Shown here: positions 7,909 to 15,266 of the stretch, in pieces | Position numbering within the stretch: the stretch's first letter is position 1 | Layout of the letters: every line of letters begins with the position of its first letter | NCBI RefSeq assembly: GCF_900102195.1 | Contig: NZ_FNBE01000020.1 | Location: 1 to 33,190 of the forward strand | Source: Pseudonocardia oroxyli | GTDB lineage: Bacteria > Actinomycetota > Actinomycetes > Mycobacteriales > Pseudonocardiaceae | Reading direction: 5' to 3' | Length of the DNA: 33,190 nt | The notes under the pieces: model-generated | The model's input: only the letters and a program-made list of their open reading frames with translations | Databases searched by the model: none | What the model was told of the DNA's origin: nothing | Translations under genes and position numbers: made by a program

Positions 7909-7982
7909 TCAGCTGTGGAATACCCGCGTTCCGACTCGCAATGCCCTCTTGCCGAGCCCTGATCTGCGGTTCTCTGTGATGC

Positions 7983-8153
7983 ATGACAGAGATCGCGGAG
8001 TTCCAGCAGCGAGTAGCAGCACTGCGGAGCCGGCTCGACGAGGTCGCCGAAGGGGTGGCCAAGCTGCGGGCTATGCGCCTTCGTCGGCTTGCTGCTGCTC
8101 GAGCCGGTCGAGCCGGGCCCGGAGCGAGGCAACCTCCTCCTCGAGCCCCTTGA
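7983..8153 (+). CDS. Possible 56-aa coiled-coil ORF
   Basis: ATG at 7983 opens a 56-codon frame whose first 32 residues are a regular heptad-like helix (MTEIAEFQQRVAALRSRLDE and on). The rest, over the 3' end of the minus-strand XRE gene, is Arg/Pro-rich and looks like read-through of the opposite coding strand. It may be a remnant of a longer helical protein. No clear ribosome binding site is seen. Confidence 0.2.
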   Translation: MTEIAEFQQRVAALRSRLDEVAEGVAKLRAMRLRRLAAARAGRAGPGARQPPPRAP

Positions 8154-8436
8154 GGGCCTTGAGGACCGGGTCCGAGGCTTCGTCGGCGTGCACCGATGCC
8201 GTCTCGCCGCGGAGGACCTGCTCCAGGTAAGCCGGGGGCCAGTCGAGGGCCTCGGAGATCGCCGCGAGCGTCTGGGGGCGGCGACGGCGGGGGTTCAGGT
8301 TGTGCTGGAGCTCCCGCAGCGTGGTGAGCGAGACCTTCGCGGCCGACGCGACCTCCATCTGCGTCATGCGGGTCTCGGCGAGGCGTGAGCCGATCGCGGA
8401 CGCCACCGCGGACCAGTCCTCACCGCTGTTCACCAC
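8071..8436 (-). CDS. Small XRE-family repressor-like regulator
   Basis: A 121-aa DNA-binding protein. The XRE HTH covers about residues 15-65 (MTQMEVASAAKVSLTTLREL as recognition region, then LAAISEALDWPPAYL), and the C-terminus is a coiled coil (ALKGLEEEVASLRARLDRLE) likely used for dimerisation. It is divergent from the small HTH gene at 8565 with a 128-bp AT-richer gap holding palindromes, the classic layout of a repressor controlling itself and the opposite gene. In actinomycete mobile elements such XRE proteins often control transfer and replication genes. That role is inferred here. Confidence 0.85.
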   Translation of the reverse strand: MVNSGEDWSAVASAIGSRLAETRMTQMEVASAAKVSLTTLRELQHNLNPRRRRPQTLAAISEALDWPPAYLEQVLRGETASVHADEASDPVLKALKGLEEEVASLRARLDRLEQQQADEGA

Positions 8437-8506
8437 ACACGAAGGCTAGGGCACGCCTACCTGGCTGGCGCCGATCGGTGCCGGTGTTGCGCACAGGTCT
8501 GCCACG

Positions 8507-8541
8507 TTGGCATCAATATTGACCACAACTGATGCTAGTAT
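8507..8541. promoter_or_regulatory. Operator-like palindromes between divergent regulators
   Basis: TCAATATTGA (8513-8522) is a perfect 10-bp palindrome. It overlaps a second inverted pair, GCATCA (8510-8515) and TGATGC (8530-8535). TAGTAT follows at 8536-8541. This is the most AT-rich spot in the neighbourhood and lies between the XRE gene and the HTH gene, so it likely holds promoter and repressor sites. Confidence 0.45.
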
Positions 8542-8564
8542 CGAGTAGTCGAGGGGAGCTGATC

Positions 8565-8846
8565 ATGAGCGAACGAATCGAAGTGTCGGAGCGGTCCGGC
8601 TTGCTGATGACCGTCGAGGAGGTCGCCGTCCTGTGGTTCGGGGCGGTGGGGGAGCACGGCTCGGCCAGTGCGAACTGCCAGAAGATTCGTCGGCTGATCC
8701 CGGACCATCTGCCGGCGCGGCGGATCGGGAACCGCTGGTACGTCAGCCGGGCTGCGGCCGAGGCCTGGGCCGAGGGTGGCGACGACGCGCTGGTCATGGC
8801 GCACCCGGACACCCGGGCGGCGCGGAGCGGGGAGGTCGCTGTCTAA
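8565..8846 (+). CDS. Small HTH DNA-binding protein (excisionase-like)
   Basis: A 93-aa protein with a winged helix-turn-helix of the MerR/excisionase type: LLMTVEEVAVLWFG as first helices, then CQKIRRLIPDHLPARRIGNR as recognition part, then WYVSRAAAEAWAEG as wing and last helix, the order seen in HTH_17-type proteins. The ATG at 8565 is chosen over 8532 because GAGGGGAG (8551-8558) sits six bases before it. Such proteins act as excisionases or as activators for mobile elements; which one cannot be told. It probably headed the conjugation operon before the IS110 element entered directly behind its stop codon. Confidence 0.8.
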   Translation: MSERIEVSERSGLLMTVEEVAVLWFGAVGEHGSASANCQKIRRLIPDHLPARRIGNRWYVSRAAAEAWAEGGDDALVMAHPDTRAARSGEVAV

Positions 8847-8854
8847 TGCTTCTG

Positions 8855-10057
8855 TCAAGCGGCCGTGACGCCTACTGGCCGGTAGGGTTGGCGGGTTCGC
8901 AGGATGGCGTGCAGCACGTTGATGCGTCGGCGGGCGAGGGCGATGACGGCTTGGTGGTGGGATTTCCCTTCGGCTCGTTTGCGGTCGTAGTAGGCCTTGC
9001 TGGCGATGTCCGGGCTACTGAGCGCGCAGAATGCGGAACGGTAGAAGATCTGTTTGAGGGCGCGTTTCCCGGTCGTGGCGCGTCGCCTGAACAGCACCTT
9101 TCCGGACTGGTGCAGAACCGGGGCGAGTCCGGCGGCCGCGGCGAGCTCGTTGCCGGTGGCGAACCGGGTCATGCCGCCGGTGGCGGCGAGCAGCTCCGCG
9201 GTGAGCGTCGGGCCCATGCCGGGCATGCTGGCGATCAGCTCGGCATCAGCGTGTTTCTCGAGAGTCTCGTTGATGGCGGCGTCGAGTTCACGCAGCCGCC
9301 GCCGAACCCGCAAAGCCTCCTCGGCCAGCTCGCGGATCACCTCGGCGATGATCGACTCGCCGATCACCTCCTCGATGTGTTGGTCGCGCGCGACCACCAC
9401 GGCTCGCTTGGCCAGCGTGGCCGCCCGTCCGCGGCGGACTCCAGCGTCGCGCAAGGAGTCGGTGATCGTGTCGGCCCCGGCTCGGCGGATCTCCGCCGGC
9501 GTGACGTAGCGGGAGAGCAGGGTCAGGTCGGACAGGTTGGTCGGGTCGGCCATGCGCTCCAGAGCTGGGAAGATGGCCACGAGGTGCTCGCGCAGCCGTT
9601 GGATCCGGCGGGTCTGATCGACGACCAGGTCGTGGCGGCGCGAGGTCAGGACCCGCAGCCGGGTGATCTGCTCGTCGGTGATCGTGATCGGGCGCAGCTC
9701 GGGCCGGTGCCGGACTTGGTCGGCGATCACTCGGGCGTCACGCGGGTCGCTCTTGTTCTCCCCGCCGACGGTGGCCCGTCGGGAGCGATTGACCATGAGG
9801 CCGGGGACATGGACCAGCGCGACCCCGGCCGCGGTGGTCATGGCGGTCAGCAGGCCGGCGATGCCACCGACGATGTCGAGGCCGACCGTCACTGGGCCGT
9901 GTTCGACCTCCAGCTCGGTGATCTCCGCCAGCACGGAGGTGATCTCCGCGGGTTCGTTGAGGAACCGGTGACTGAGCAGCTCGGTTCCCGTGACCGTGTC
10001 CACCGCGACGATCCAGTGGATCTCTTTCGCCACGTCGATTCCGACAGCCAACGACAC
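8855..10057 (-). CDS. IS110-family transposase (bridge-RNA-guided type)
   Basis: A 400-aa recombinase. The N-terminal RuvC-like DEDD domain opens with GIDVAKE (Asp at residue 8) and continues with LDIVGG and NKSDPRDARVIADQVRH. The C-terminal Tnp20 domain has SMPGMGPTLTAELLAATGG and NELAAAAGLAPVLHQSGK, where the catalytic Ser of the family lies. A coiled-coil region links them. The GTG at 10057 is chosen because AAGGAGG lies seven bases upstream; the frame runs open to 10111 without a better start. Members of this family insert and excise DNA using a structured RNA made from the element's own non-coding end. Length is normal (about 400 aa), and nothing appears broken. Confidence 0.95.
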   Translation of the reverse strand: MSLAVGIDVAKEIHWIVAVDTVTGTELLSHRFLNEPAEITSVLAEITELEVEHGPVTVGLDIVGGIAGLLTAMTTAAGVALVHVPGLMVNRSRRATVGGENKSDPRDARVIADQVRHRPELRPITITDEQITRLRVLTSRRHDLVVDQTRRIQRLREHLVAIFPALERMADPTNLSDLTLLSRYVTPAEIRRAGADTITDSLRDAGVRRGRAATLAKRAVVVARDQHIEEVIGESIIAEVIRELAEEALRVRRRLRELDAAINETLEKHADAELIASMPGMGPTLTAELLAATGGMTRFATGNELAAAAGLAPVLHQSGKVLFRRRATTGKRALKQIFYRSAFCALSSPDIASKAYYDRKRAEGKSHHQAVIALARRRINVLHAILRTRQPYRPVGVTAA

Positions 10058-10284
10058 AGTGAAGCCTCCTTCGTCGCAGGAATGCAGGTACAGCCCGCGC
10101 TCGCCGTCCACGCCCTACGCAGCGATTCATCGCCCTGCCTAATCAGCGGTCGAGAGCAGGCGACGGGACGGGGGGAACAGCAACCTAAGGCCATCGACGG
10201 CAGCACTGATGCAAGCCATCCCCGTCCCGCCTGCACACCTCGCGATCCAAGCCGCTTCCGGTGCACCACGAAAGGTAGGGCCTG
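10058..10284 (-). ncRNA. Candidate bridge RNA region of the IS110 element
   Basis: In IS110-group elements the longer non-coding end, upstream of the transposase, encodes the bridge RNA. Here that region is 10058 to about 10284, read on the minus strand. It can form a strong hairpin: GGGACGGGG (10165-10173) pairs with CCCCGTCCC (10220-10228), extended by GCAGGC (10156-10161) and GCCTGC with a small bulge, around a loop of about 46 bases. A smaller GCGAT-GA-ATCGC hairpin is at 10121-10132. Which loops bind target and donor was not worked out. Confidence 0.35.
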
Positions 10285-10512
10285 GTGTCCGCGGTCGGAG
10301 TGTTGATCTTCGTGGCCATCCTCGGGGCGGTCATCTGCGCCAAGGTGCGGGCATCAGGGGGAGCGGTCGTGTTCTCGCTCCTGGCGCTCGTGTTGTTCAT
10401 CGCCACCCCCGTGGGCCAGGGCCTGCCGGAGGCGATCGGCACGTTCATGAACGCCATCGACGGCGCCGCGACGCCGGCGCTGAACGGCGGACCACAGGAG
10501 GCGGGTCGATGA
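10285..10512 (+). CDS. Small membrane protein, first gene of the conjugation operon
   Basis: A 75-aa protein with two hydrophobic segments, about residues 4-18 (VGVLIFVAILGAVIC) and 26-44 (GAVVFSLLALVLFIATPVG), and a polar tail. It should be an inner membrane protein with two passes. The start is GTG, with GAAAGG about nine bases before. Its stop overlaps the next start (ATGA at 10509), so it is translated together with the WhiB gene. The size and two-helix plan recall small conjugation membrane proteins, but there is no motif to name one. Confidence 0.72.
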   Translation: MSAVGVLIFVAILGAVICAKVRASGGAVVFSLLALVLFIATPVGQGLPEAIGTFMNAIDGAATPALNGGPQEAGR

Positions 10513-11078
10513 CCGAGGTGTGGGTGCGGTGGCGAGACCAGGTGGGGCGGCCCGGCGACGGGTTCTTGGCGGGACACAGCCGCCGGGCCGCTCTCACCGC
10601 ACATCAGCAGACGGCAGGTGAGATCACGATGGTAGGGCCGCAATGGATGGCGGACGCGGTCTGCCGGGACGTCGACCCGGAGGTGTTCTTCCCGGTCGCC
10701 GAGTCGGGGCCGCTCCGCGGGGAGGGAGTCGGGCGGGCTAAGGAGATCTGTGGTGGTTGCCCGGTGCGGGCTCGCTGCCTGGCCTGGGCCCTCGACGCGC
10801 TGCCCTACGGCGTCGCGGGCGGGCTGGACGCCGACGAGCGCAGCGAGCTCCGGCGCGGTAGGGAGGCCTCCGAGCGGGCGGCAGCGTTCCGACCGCCCGA
10901 CGAAGTCCCCCGGACAGCTCTCCAGGAATGGACGCGGCAGCGAGGCGAGGTGATCGCGGCAGGTCGTCGGGCGCTGGCTGCAGGCGCATCGCGGGAGCGA
11001 GTGGCACGGCAGTTCGGTGTGTCGCGCCGAACCGTGGACCGCTGGGCCGCCACGCAGACCGCCGGGAGCACGCGATGA
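10509..11078 (+). CDS. WhiB-like iron-sulfur regulator with C-terminal HTH
   Basis: A 189-aa WhiB-family protein. The four cluster cysteines are present: AVCRDVDPE, then CGGCPVRARC (C-x2-C-x5-C), followed by the GVAGG turn and basic residues that normally bind DNA or sigma factor. WhiB proteins bind a 4Fe-4S cluster and regulate transcription, usually with SigA. Two features are unusual. There is a 40-residue N-terminal extension. The last 45 residues form a helix-turn-helix (ALAAGASRERVARQFGVSRR then TVDRWA), so the protein may bind DNA on its own. The ATG at 10509 is chosen because AGGAGG (10497-10502) is six bases before it; an ATG at 10629 would give the bare WhiB domain. It overlaps both neighbours by ATGA and probably regulates the transfer operon. 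Confidence 0.85.
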   Translation: MTEVWVRWRDQVGRPGDGFLAGHSRRAALTAHQQTAGEITMVGPQWMADAVCRDVDPEVFFPVAESGPLRGEGVGRAKEICGGCPVRARCLAWALDALPYGVAGGLDADERSELRRGREASERAAAFRPPDEVPRTALQEWTRQRGEVIAAGRRALAAGASRERVARQFGVSRRTVDRWAATQTAGSTR

Positions 11079-11587
11079 CCGCGGCGCGAGAGCAGATCCG
11101 TCGCCTCGCCGAGCGGCTCGCCGTCGAGGAGTTCGGCGGCGAGGTCCTGGATGAGCCCATCCCCGGCTACCAGGTGCTCACCCGCCGACGCCTGGTGGAT
11201 CCGCTGCCAGGCGTACGTGCGGCCCAGGCGCTGGCCGCCGCGGCGCGAGGGCTGCTCGTCGAACAGAGCCGGGACGCCCGCGCTGCCGGACGGTCGTGGG
11301 ATGAGATCGGTCAGGCTCTCGGCCTCTCCGACAGCGAAGCGGACGAGCCTCGAGCCGAGGCGGCCTTCGCGGACCTCGTGGAGGGCCGCCGCCCGAACGC
11401 CCACTGGAGGGCGTTCCGCAGCCCGTCGACGTCGTGGCGCTGTGGGTCCTGCCACGAGCTGGTCACCGACTACGGCCCGCGCGACAGCCCGCACCCGGAC
11501 GACCAGGAGTCGGGGCACGCCGACACCTGCACGCGGCATCGCGCGGCGCTCGCGCAGTGGCGGATCGACACGGGATGGGACGACTGA
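11075..11587 (+). CDS. Hypothetical protein with possible zinc site
   Basis: A 170-aa protein from an ATG overlapping the WhiB stop (ATGA). The first two thirds are helical; AAGRSWDEIGQALGLSDSEA (about residues 71-90) looks like a helix-turn-helix. The last third has WRCGSCHELVTDYG, then a later HADTCTRH, giving a C-x2-C plus C/H set that could hold zinc. This could make it a small DNA-binding accessory factor. It ends one base into the start of the coupling protein (TGATG). I do not recognise the family. Confidence 0.75.
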   Translation: MTAAREQIRRLAERLAVEEFGGEVLDEPIPGYQVLTRRRLVDPLPGVRAAQALAAAARGLLVEQSRDARAAGRSWDEIGQALGLSDSEADEPRAEAAFADLVEGRRPNAHWRAFRSPSTSWRCGSCHELVTDYGPRDSPHPDDQESGHADTCTRHRAALAQWRIDTGWDD

Positions 11588-13431
11588 TGGCCAGCATGGA
11601 AGTTCTGCTCAGCCCGACCCCGCTCATCCTGCTCGGGCTGCTGGGCGCCGCGGTGATCGCATGGGCTCGACGGGCACGCGGGATCGCGGTCGGGCTGCTG
11701 GCCATGGCGGCGTTCCCGGTGATGACGATCGTGCAGGCGCTGTCCTGGCCGCTTCTGGCTGTCTTCGTCCTGCTGGCGCTGCTGATCGTGCGGCACCGGT
11801 GGTCGCGGTCGTCGTCGATCGTGTCGCGGTGGGGAGCACGGTCGCGGCGGAAGTCCGGTGTGGCCTCGACCGTGGACGTGTTCCGGTTCGCAGGATCGGG
11901 CGCGATGCTCCGGAAGGCGGGAACGGTGCGTCCCTCGCTGGAGGGTGCGACGCGGCGCGAGCTGCTGGCGCTGCCGGTGTCCGAGGTGGCGGTGCGGCTG
12001 TGCCGGTCGGGGTCGCAGTGGGTGTGGTCTTCGGTCGAGGACGTCGTGGTGTCCGTCGGCGGGCCGCGGTCGGGGAAGTCGGGGTGGCTGGCCGGTCAGA
12101 TCATCGACGCGCCGGGCGCCGTCCTGGCGACGAGTACTCGGCTGGATCTGCGCGACCTGTGCACTCCGTACCGCGAGCGGAAGGGACCGGTCGTCACGTT
12201 CAACCCGTCAGGCCTCGGTGGGGTGCCCTCGTCGGTCACCTTCGATCCGCTGACCGGCTGCGAGGACTCGGTAGCGGCTGCCGAGCGGGCTGCGGACCTG
12301 CTGTCCGCGGTGACCTCGCGCGGCAACGGGGGAGACCGCGAGTACTGGGACCTGCAGGGACGACGGGTGCTGGAGGCCCTGCTGCACGCGGCAGCGCTCG
12401 GACACCGCTCGATGCGCGAGGTCCTGGACTGGACCGCGAGCCCGGAGGCCGCGCACAAGGAGGTCACGGGTCTACTGCGGCGTTCGTCGGAGCCGGCGTT
12501 CCGGGTGTCGTTCGAGCAGTTCGTCGGCACCAACGACCGCACCCGGACGTCGATCACCTCGACGATCATGCCTGCGCTCGGCTGGCTGACCTCTGCGGCC
12601 GCGCGCGAGGCTGCCGGGCTCGGCCCCGAGGGCGCCCGGCCATTCGACGTCGGCGAGCTCCTGGCGACGCGCGGCACGGTGTTCCTCCTCGGTGGCGAGG
12701 AATCGCACGCCGCCCCGCTCGTCACCGCCCTGACCGGCTACATCGCTCGTGAAGCCCGGAGGATCGCCGCGACGAAGCCCGGTGGCCGACTTGACCCGGG
12801 GCTGCGGCTGGCGCTCGACGAGGCCGCGCTGATCTGCCCGGTACCCCTCGAGGCGTGGACTTCGGACATGGGCGGGCGCGGGGTGACGATCCTGATCGTC
12901 GTCCAGTCGAGGGCGCAGCTGTTGGCTCGCTACGGCGAGCACGGTGCCGGGACGATCTTGAACAACGCCGGAGCGGTCATGGTGTTCGGCGGCACCAGGG
13001 ACCGCGAGGACCTGCAGTTCTGGTCGACGCTCACCGGCGAGCGCGACGAGCCCGCCGACACCCTCGACCCGCGCGGCCGGACCGTGGCACGCACGACCCG
13101 TAAGACTCCCGTCCTGGCGCCCGCCCAGATCGCGAACCTCCCGGCCGGAAAGGTGCTGGTCATCCGGCGCGGGATTCCACCGGTCGTCGGGCGGGCCCAG
13201 ATGGCGTGGCGGCGACGAGACCTCCGCTGGTCGCGGTTCTGCGAGCGCCGACCGCGCACCGCCGCCCGACTCGTCGGGCTGGCGGGACGGCTGCCCGGAG
13301 CGAAGACGGTGCTCGCTCGGCTGGTGCCCGGTTGGCCGGGACCGACGTTCACCCGCCCCGCCGCCCTGCGGCTGGCCGGGGACGCGCTCGTCGTCGAGGG
13401 CCAGGTCGTCGACGTCCGAGAGGAGGCATGA
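11587..13431 (+). CDS. TraG/VirD4-like type IV coupling protein
   Basis: A 614-aa ATPase that should couple the relaxase-DNA complex to the conjugation channel at the inner membrane. Two or three N-terminal membrane segments (about residues 12-67, including LILLGLLGAAVIAWA and PLLAVFVLLALLIV) precede the motor domain. Walker A is GGPRSGKSG at about residues 158-166. Walker B is LRLALDEAALI, with D411/E412. DMGGRGVTILIVVQSRAQL then follows, as in TraG/TraD proteins. A C-terminal part with VLAPAQIANLPAGKVLVIRR is usual for TraM/TraG actinobacterial forms. The start at 11587 overlaps the previous stop (TGATG). No VirB4/VirB6-like channel genes lie in the window. Confidence 0.9.
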   Translation: MASMEVLLSPTPLILLGLLGAAVIAWARRARGIAVGLLAMAAFPVMTIVQALSWPLLAVFVLLALLIVRHRWSRSSSIVSRWGARSRRKSGVASTVDVFRFAGSGAMLRKAGTVRPSLEGATRRELLALPVSEVAVRLCRSGSQWVWSSVEDVVVSVGGPRSGKSGWLAGQIIDAPGAVLATSTRLDLRDLCTPYRERKGPVVTFNPSGLGGVPSSVTFDPLTGCEDSVAAAERAADLLSAVTSRGNGGDREYWDLQGRRVLEALLHAAALGHRSMREVLDWTASPEAAHKEVTGLLRRSSEPAFRVSFEQFVGTNDRTRTSITSTIMPALGWLTSAAAREAAGLGPEGARPFDVGELLATRGTVFLLGGEESHAAPLVTALTGYIAREARRIAATKPGGRLDPGLRLALDEAALICPVPLEAWTSDMGGRGVTILIVVQSRAQLLARYGEHGAGTILNNAGAVMVFGGTRDREDLQFWSTLTGERDEPADTLDPRGRTVARTTRKTPVLAPAQIANLPAGKVLVIRRGIPPVVGRAQMAWRRRDLRWSRFCERRPRTAARLVGLAGRLPGAKTVLARLVPGWPGPTFTRPAALRLAGDALVVEGQVVDVREEA

Positions 13432-13433
13432 CC

Positions 13434-13856
13434 ATGACGATCGAGTGGCAGGAGCCGCTGACCGCGGCCGAGGTCGTCGAGCGGCTCACCGCGGCGACAG
13501 GCCGGGAACCCGAGGTCGCCTCGGCGATGATCCGCGACTACCTCGACGACACCAGTGAGCAGCTCGGCTTCTCCGTCCACCGCTGGGGCCTCGACGCCGG
13601 TGACGTCGAGGAGATCCGGCGCGGCTACGAGTGGGTCGACTACGAGCGCGGCGAGACGGCCACCGAGGCTCGGCTGAGGGCGGCCGGGTACGCGCAGGGT
13701 TGGAACGACATCGCCGCGACGGACGACAGCCCGGGCTACTCCGGGCACGTCGACCGGCAGGCCGCGCTGTGGACCGAGCGGGCGCGCGGATTCGAGGCGC
13801 CGGCGGACGTCCCGTTCGTCGAGCACGAGGTCGACGCGGAGGGGTGGTCGCGGTGA
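13434..13856 (+). CDS. Hypothetical protein of the conjugation operon
   Basis: A 140-aa acidic protein with no recognised family. The frame also has an ATG at 13428 overlapping the coupling-protein stop, but AGGAGG at 13421-13426 is only one base before that one and seven before 13434, so 13434 is the better start. The sequence begins MTIEWQEPLTAAEVVERLTA and is helical, with several Trp and Tyr residues. No signal or membrane segment is seen. It sits between the coupling protein and the DUF4913 gene and ends by overlapping the latter (GTGA). Confidence 0.75.
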   Translation: MTIEWQEPLTAAEVVERLTAATGREPEVASAMIRDYLDDTSEQLGFSVHRWGLDAGDVEEIRRGYEWVDYERGETATEARLRAAGYAQGWNDIAATDDSPGYSGHVDRQAALWTERARGFEAPADVPFVEHEVDAEGWSR

Positions 13857-14497
13857 TCCCGCCCGAGCAGCCCGCGGACGTCGCAGGGCTGGCACGCGAG
13901 GTCGACGGCCTGCGCCGCGAGCTCGTCCCACTCCGCCTACTGCCCGGCCGGGTCGACGAGCTGTCCCGCATCCTCGCCGACCTGGCCGAGACCGTCACGG
14001 CGCTCCGTTCGCGGGCAGCGACCCCGGCTCCCTCCTGGCTCCTGGCGCCCACCGACGCGACGTCGACCGGAATCCTGCTGGATGAGCTGGCGGGCTGGCT
14101 GCGGACGATCTACCTGCGCTACCCGGACGCCGTCGAGTCGTTCCCGGACTGCTGGTGCTGGCACCCGCACGTCGTCGAGGAGCTGCTCTGGCTCATGCAC
14201 GCGTGGGCTGCGGCGTACCAGGGATCTTCGGCGTCGGTCGCGTTGGCGGGGGAGTGGCACGACCGGTGGCGTCCCGGGGTCGTGCGGCGGATCAAGGCGA
14301 CGGCGGGGGTCTGCTCGCCGGAGAACCACCAGAACCGTCCGGGGTGGCCGGAGGTGGCCGCGGGGATGCTCGAGGTGCCGGGCGAGGCGCAGCTCGGCGA
14401 GCTGGCCGAGTGGTGGGCCGAGCGCCGCGACGAGCGGGCGCCCGAGCCGTCCGTGCGCAGCGGCGTGATCGGGGATGCGCTGCGAGGTCCCCGATGA
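13853..14497 (+). CDS. DUF4913-type protein
   Basis: A 214-aa protein starting at a GTG that overlaps the previous stop. Residues 6-55 form a coiled coil (LAREVDGLRRELVPLRLLPG and on). The C-terminal half shows the DUF4913 pattern: WLRTIYLRYPDAVESFPDCW, then WHPHVVEELLWLMHAWAAAY, then WHDRW and a closing Cys/His pair. DUF4913 is common in actinobacterial plasmids and integrated elements, and its function is unknown. It overlaps the next start (ATGA). The family call is from memory of the pattern. Confidence 0.75.
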   Translation: MIPPEQPADVAGLAREVDGLRRELVPLRLLPGRVDELSRILADLAETVTALRSRAATPAPSWLLAPTDATSTGILLDELAGWLRTIYLRYPDAVESFPDCWCWHPHVVEELLWLMHAWAAAYQGSSASVALAGEWHDRWRPGVVRRIKATAGVCSPENHQNRPGWPEVAAGMLEVPGEAQLGELAEWWAERRDERAPEPSVRSGVIGDALRGPR

Positions 14498-15183
14498 GCC
14501 GCATGGTCGTGTGGTTGCCTGGGCTTGCCGTCGCGATGGGCGCGGCCGCCGCCACCGCGCACGGGCTCTACGAGGTCGCAGTCGCCTCGCGGGTGCCGTC
14601 CGGGATCGCGTGGCTCTACCCGTTGATCACCGACGGTCTGGCCCTCGTCGCCTACGCGGCGACGGCCCGGTTGTCGGGATCGGCTGCCCGTTACGCCTGG
14701 ACGGTGGTCGTGATCGCCGCCGGTCTGTCCGGGCTCGCGCAGGCGATCTTCCTGGCGTCCGACGAGATGGTGGAGGCGTCACCGGCCGTGCGGTTCGGGA
14801 TCGGCGCCTGGCCCGCGATGGCGGCGGCCGTCGTGGCACACCTGCTGTACCTGCTCGCTGAAGACCGGCCATCCGTTCAACACCAGGATGTACGCCCGGA
14901 TGTACAGCCGGAGCCCGAGCGGCCGGCGGCAGCCGAGATCGAGCCCTCCAGGCCGGCCGAGTCCCCGCAGCGCGACCGCGCCGCGAGCGAGGCCCGCGCG
15001 CACCAGGCCGAGCACGGTCGGCTCCCGACCGTCTCCGAACTCCAAGACCGCGCCGACGTCTCCCGAGGCACCGCAGCCAAGGCCCTCAAAGCCCTCCGAG
15101 ACCAGCCGACGACTCCACATCCACTCCAGCTCGTCCCGACTCCCCAGAACCACGACGACACCGACTCCAGGACCACCTCATGA
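14494..15183 (+). CDS. DUF2637 (Spd-like) membrane protein with C-terminal HTH
   Basis: A 229-aa protein. Residues 1-125 hold four hydrophobic segments in the DUF2637 arrangement (GLAVAMGAAAATAHGLYEVA; WLYPLITDGLALVAYAA; TVVVIAAGLSGLAQAIFLA; WPAMAAAVVAHLLYLLA). This family includes Streptomyces plasmid spread proteins, thought to help the spread of conjugative plasmids within mycelium. The tail is Pro/Glu-rich and ends in a small HTH (HGRLPTVSELQDRADVSRGT then AAKALKAL) like the replacement HTH of Spd/Tra-type proteins, which may bind element DNA. It overlaps the preceding gene (ATGA) and the 28-codon ORF after it. Confidence 0.85.
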   Translation: MSRMVVWLPGLAVAMGAAAATAHGLYEVAVASRVPSGIAWLYPLITDGLALVAYAATARLSGSAARYAWTVVVIAAGLSGLAQAIFLASDEMVEASPAVRFGIGAWPAMAAAVVAHLLYLLAEDRPSVQHQDVRPDVQPEPERPAAAEIEPSRPAESPQRDRAASEARAHQAEHGRLPTVSELQDRADVSRGTAAKALKALRDQPTTPHPLQLVPTPQNHDDTDSRTTS

Positions 15184-15266
15184 TCAAGACCCAGACCAGA
15201 AAAGATGCTTCACACCTAGGCATCGTGATCAACAGGGCCGGTTCCCGGCGGTGGGCCGGATGCTGA
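15180..15266 (+). CDS. Possible 28-codon coupling ORF before the relaxase
   Basis: ATGA at 15180 overlaps the stop of the DUF2637 gene and opens a 28-codon basic peptide (MIKTQTRKDASHLG and on) whose TGA (15264-15266) overlaps the ATG of the relaxase (15260) by seven bases. The relaxase start has no good Shine-Dalgarno of its own, so ribosomes ending here could restart on it. The peptide itself is not recognised. Confidence 0.3.
   Translation: MIKTQTRKDASHLGIVINRAGSRRWAGC

Larger units (their letters stand above)
8847..10284 (-). mobile_element. IS110-family insertion sequence
   Basis: The element consists of a DEDD transposase gene on the minus strand and a non-coding region of about 200 bp upstream of it. 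No terminal inverted repeats are visible, as expected of IS110. The outer limits given are the neighbouring gene borders; the true ends must lie between 8830 and 8854 on one side and about 10230 and 10284 on the other. The transposase stop is only nine bases past the stop of the HTH gene, so the short end of the element abuts or even supplies that gene's end. The transposase reading frame is intact. Confidence 0.65.

Noticed and set aside
8633..10306. 557-codon plus-strand frame over the IS110 element
   Set aside because: Shadow of the intact transposase on the minus strand.
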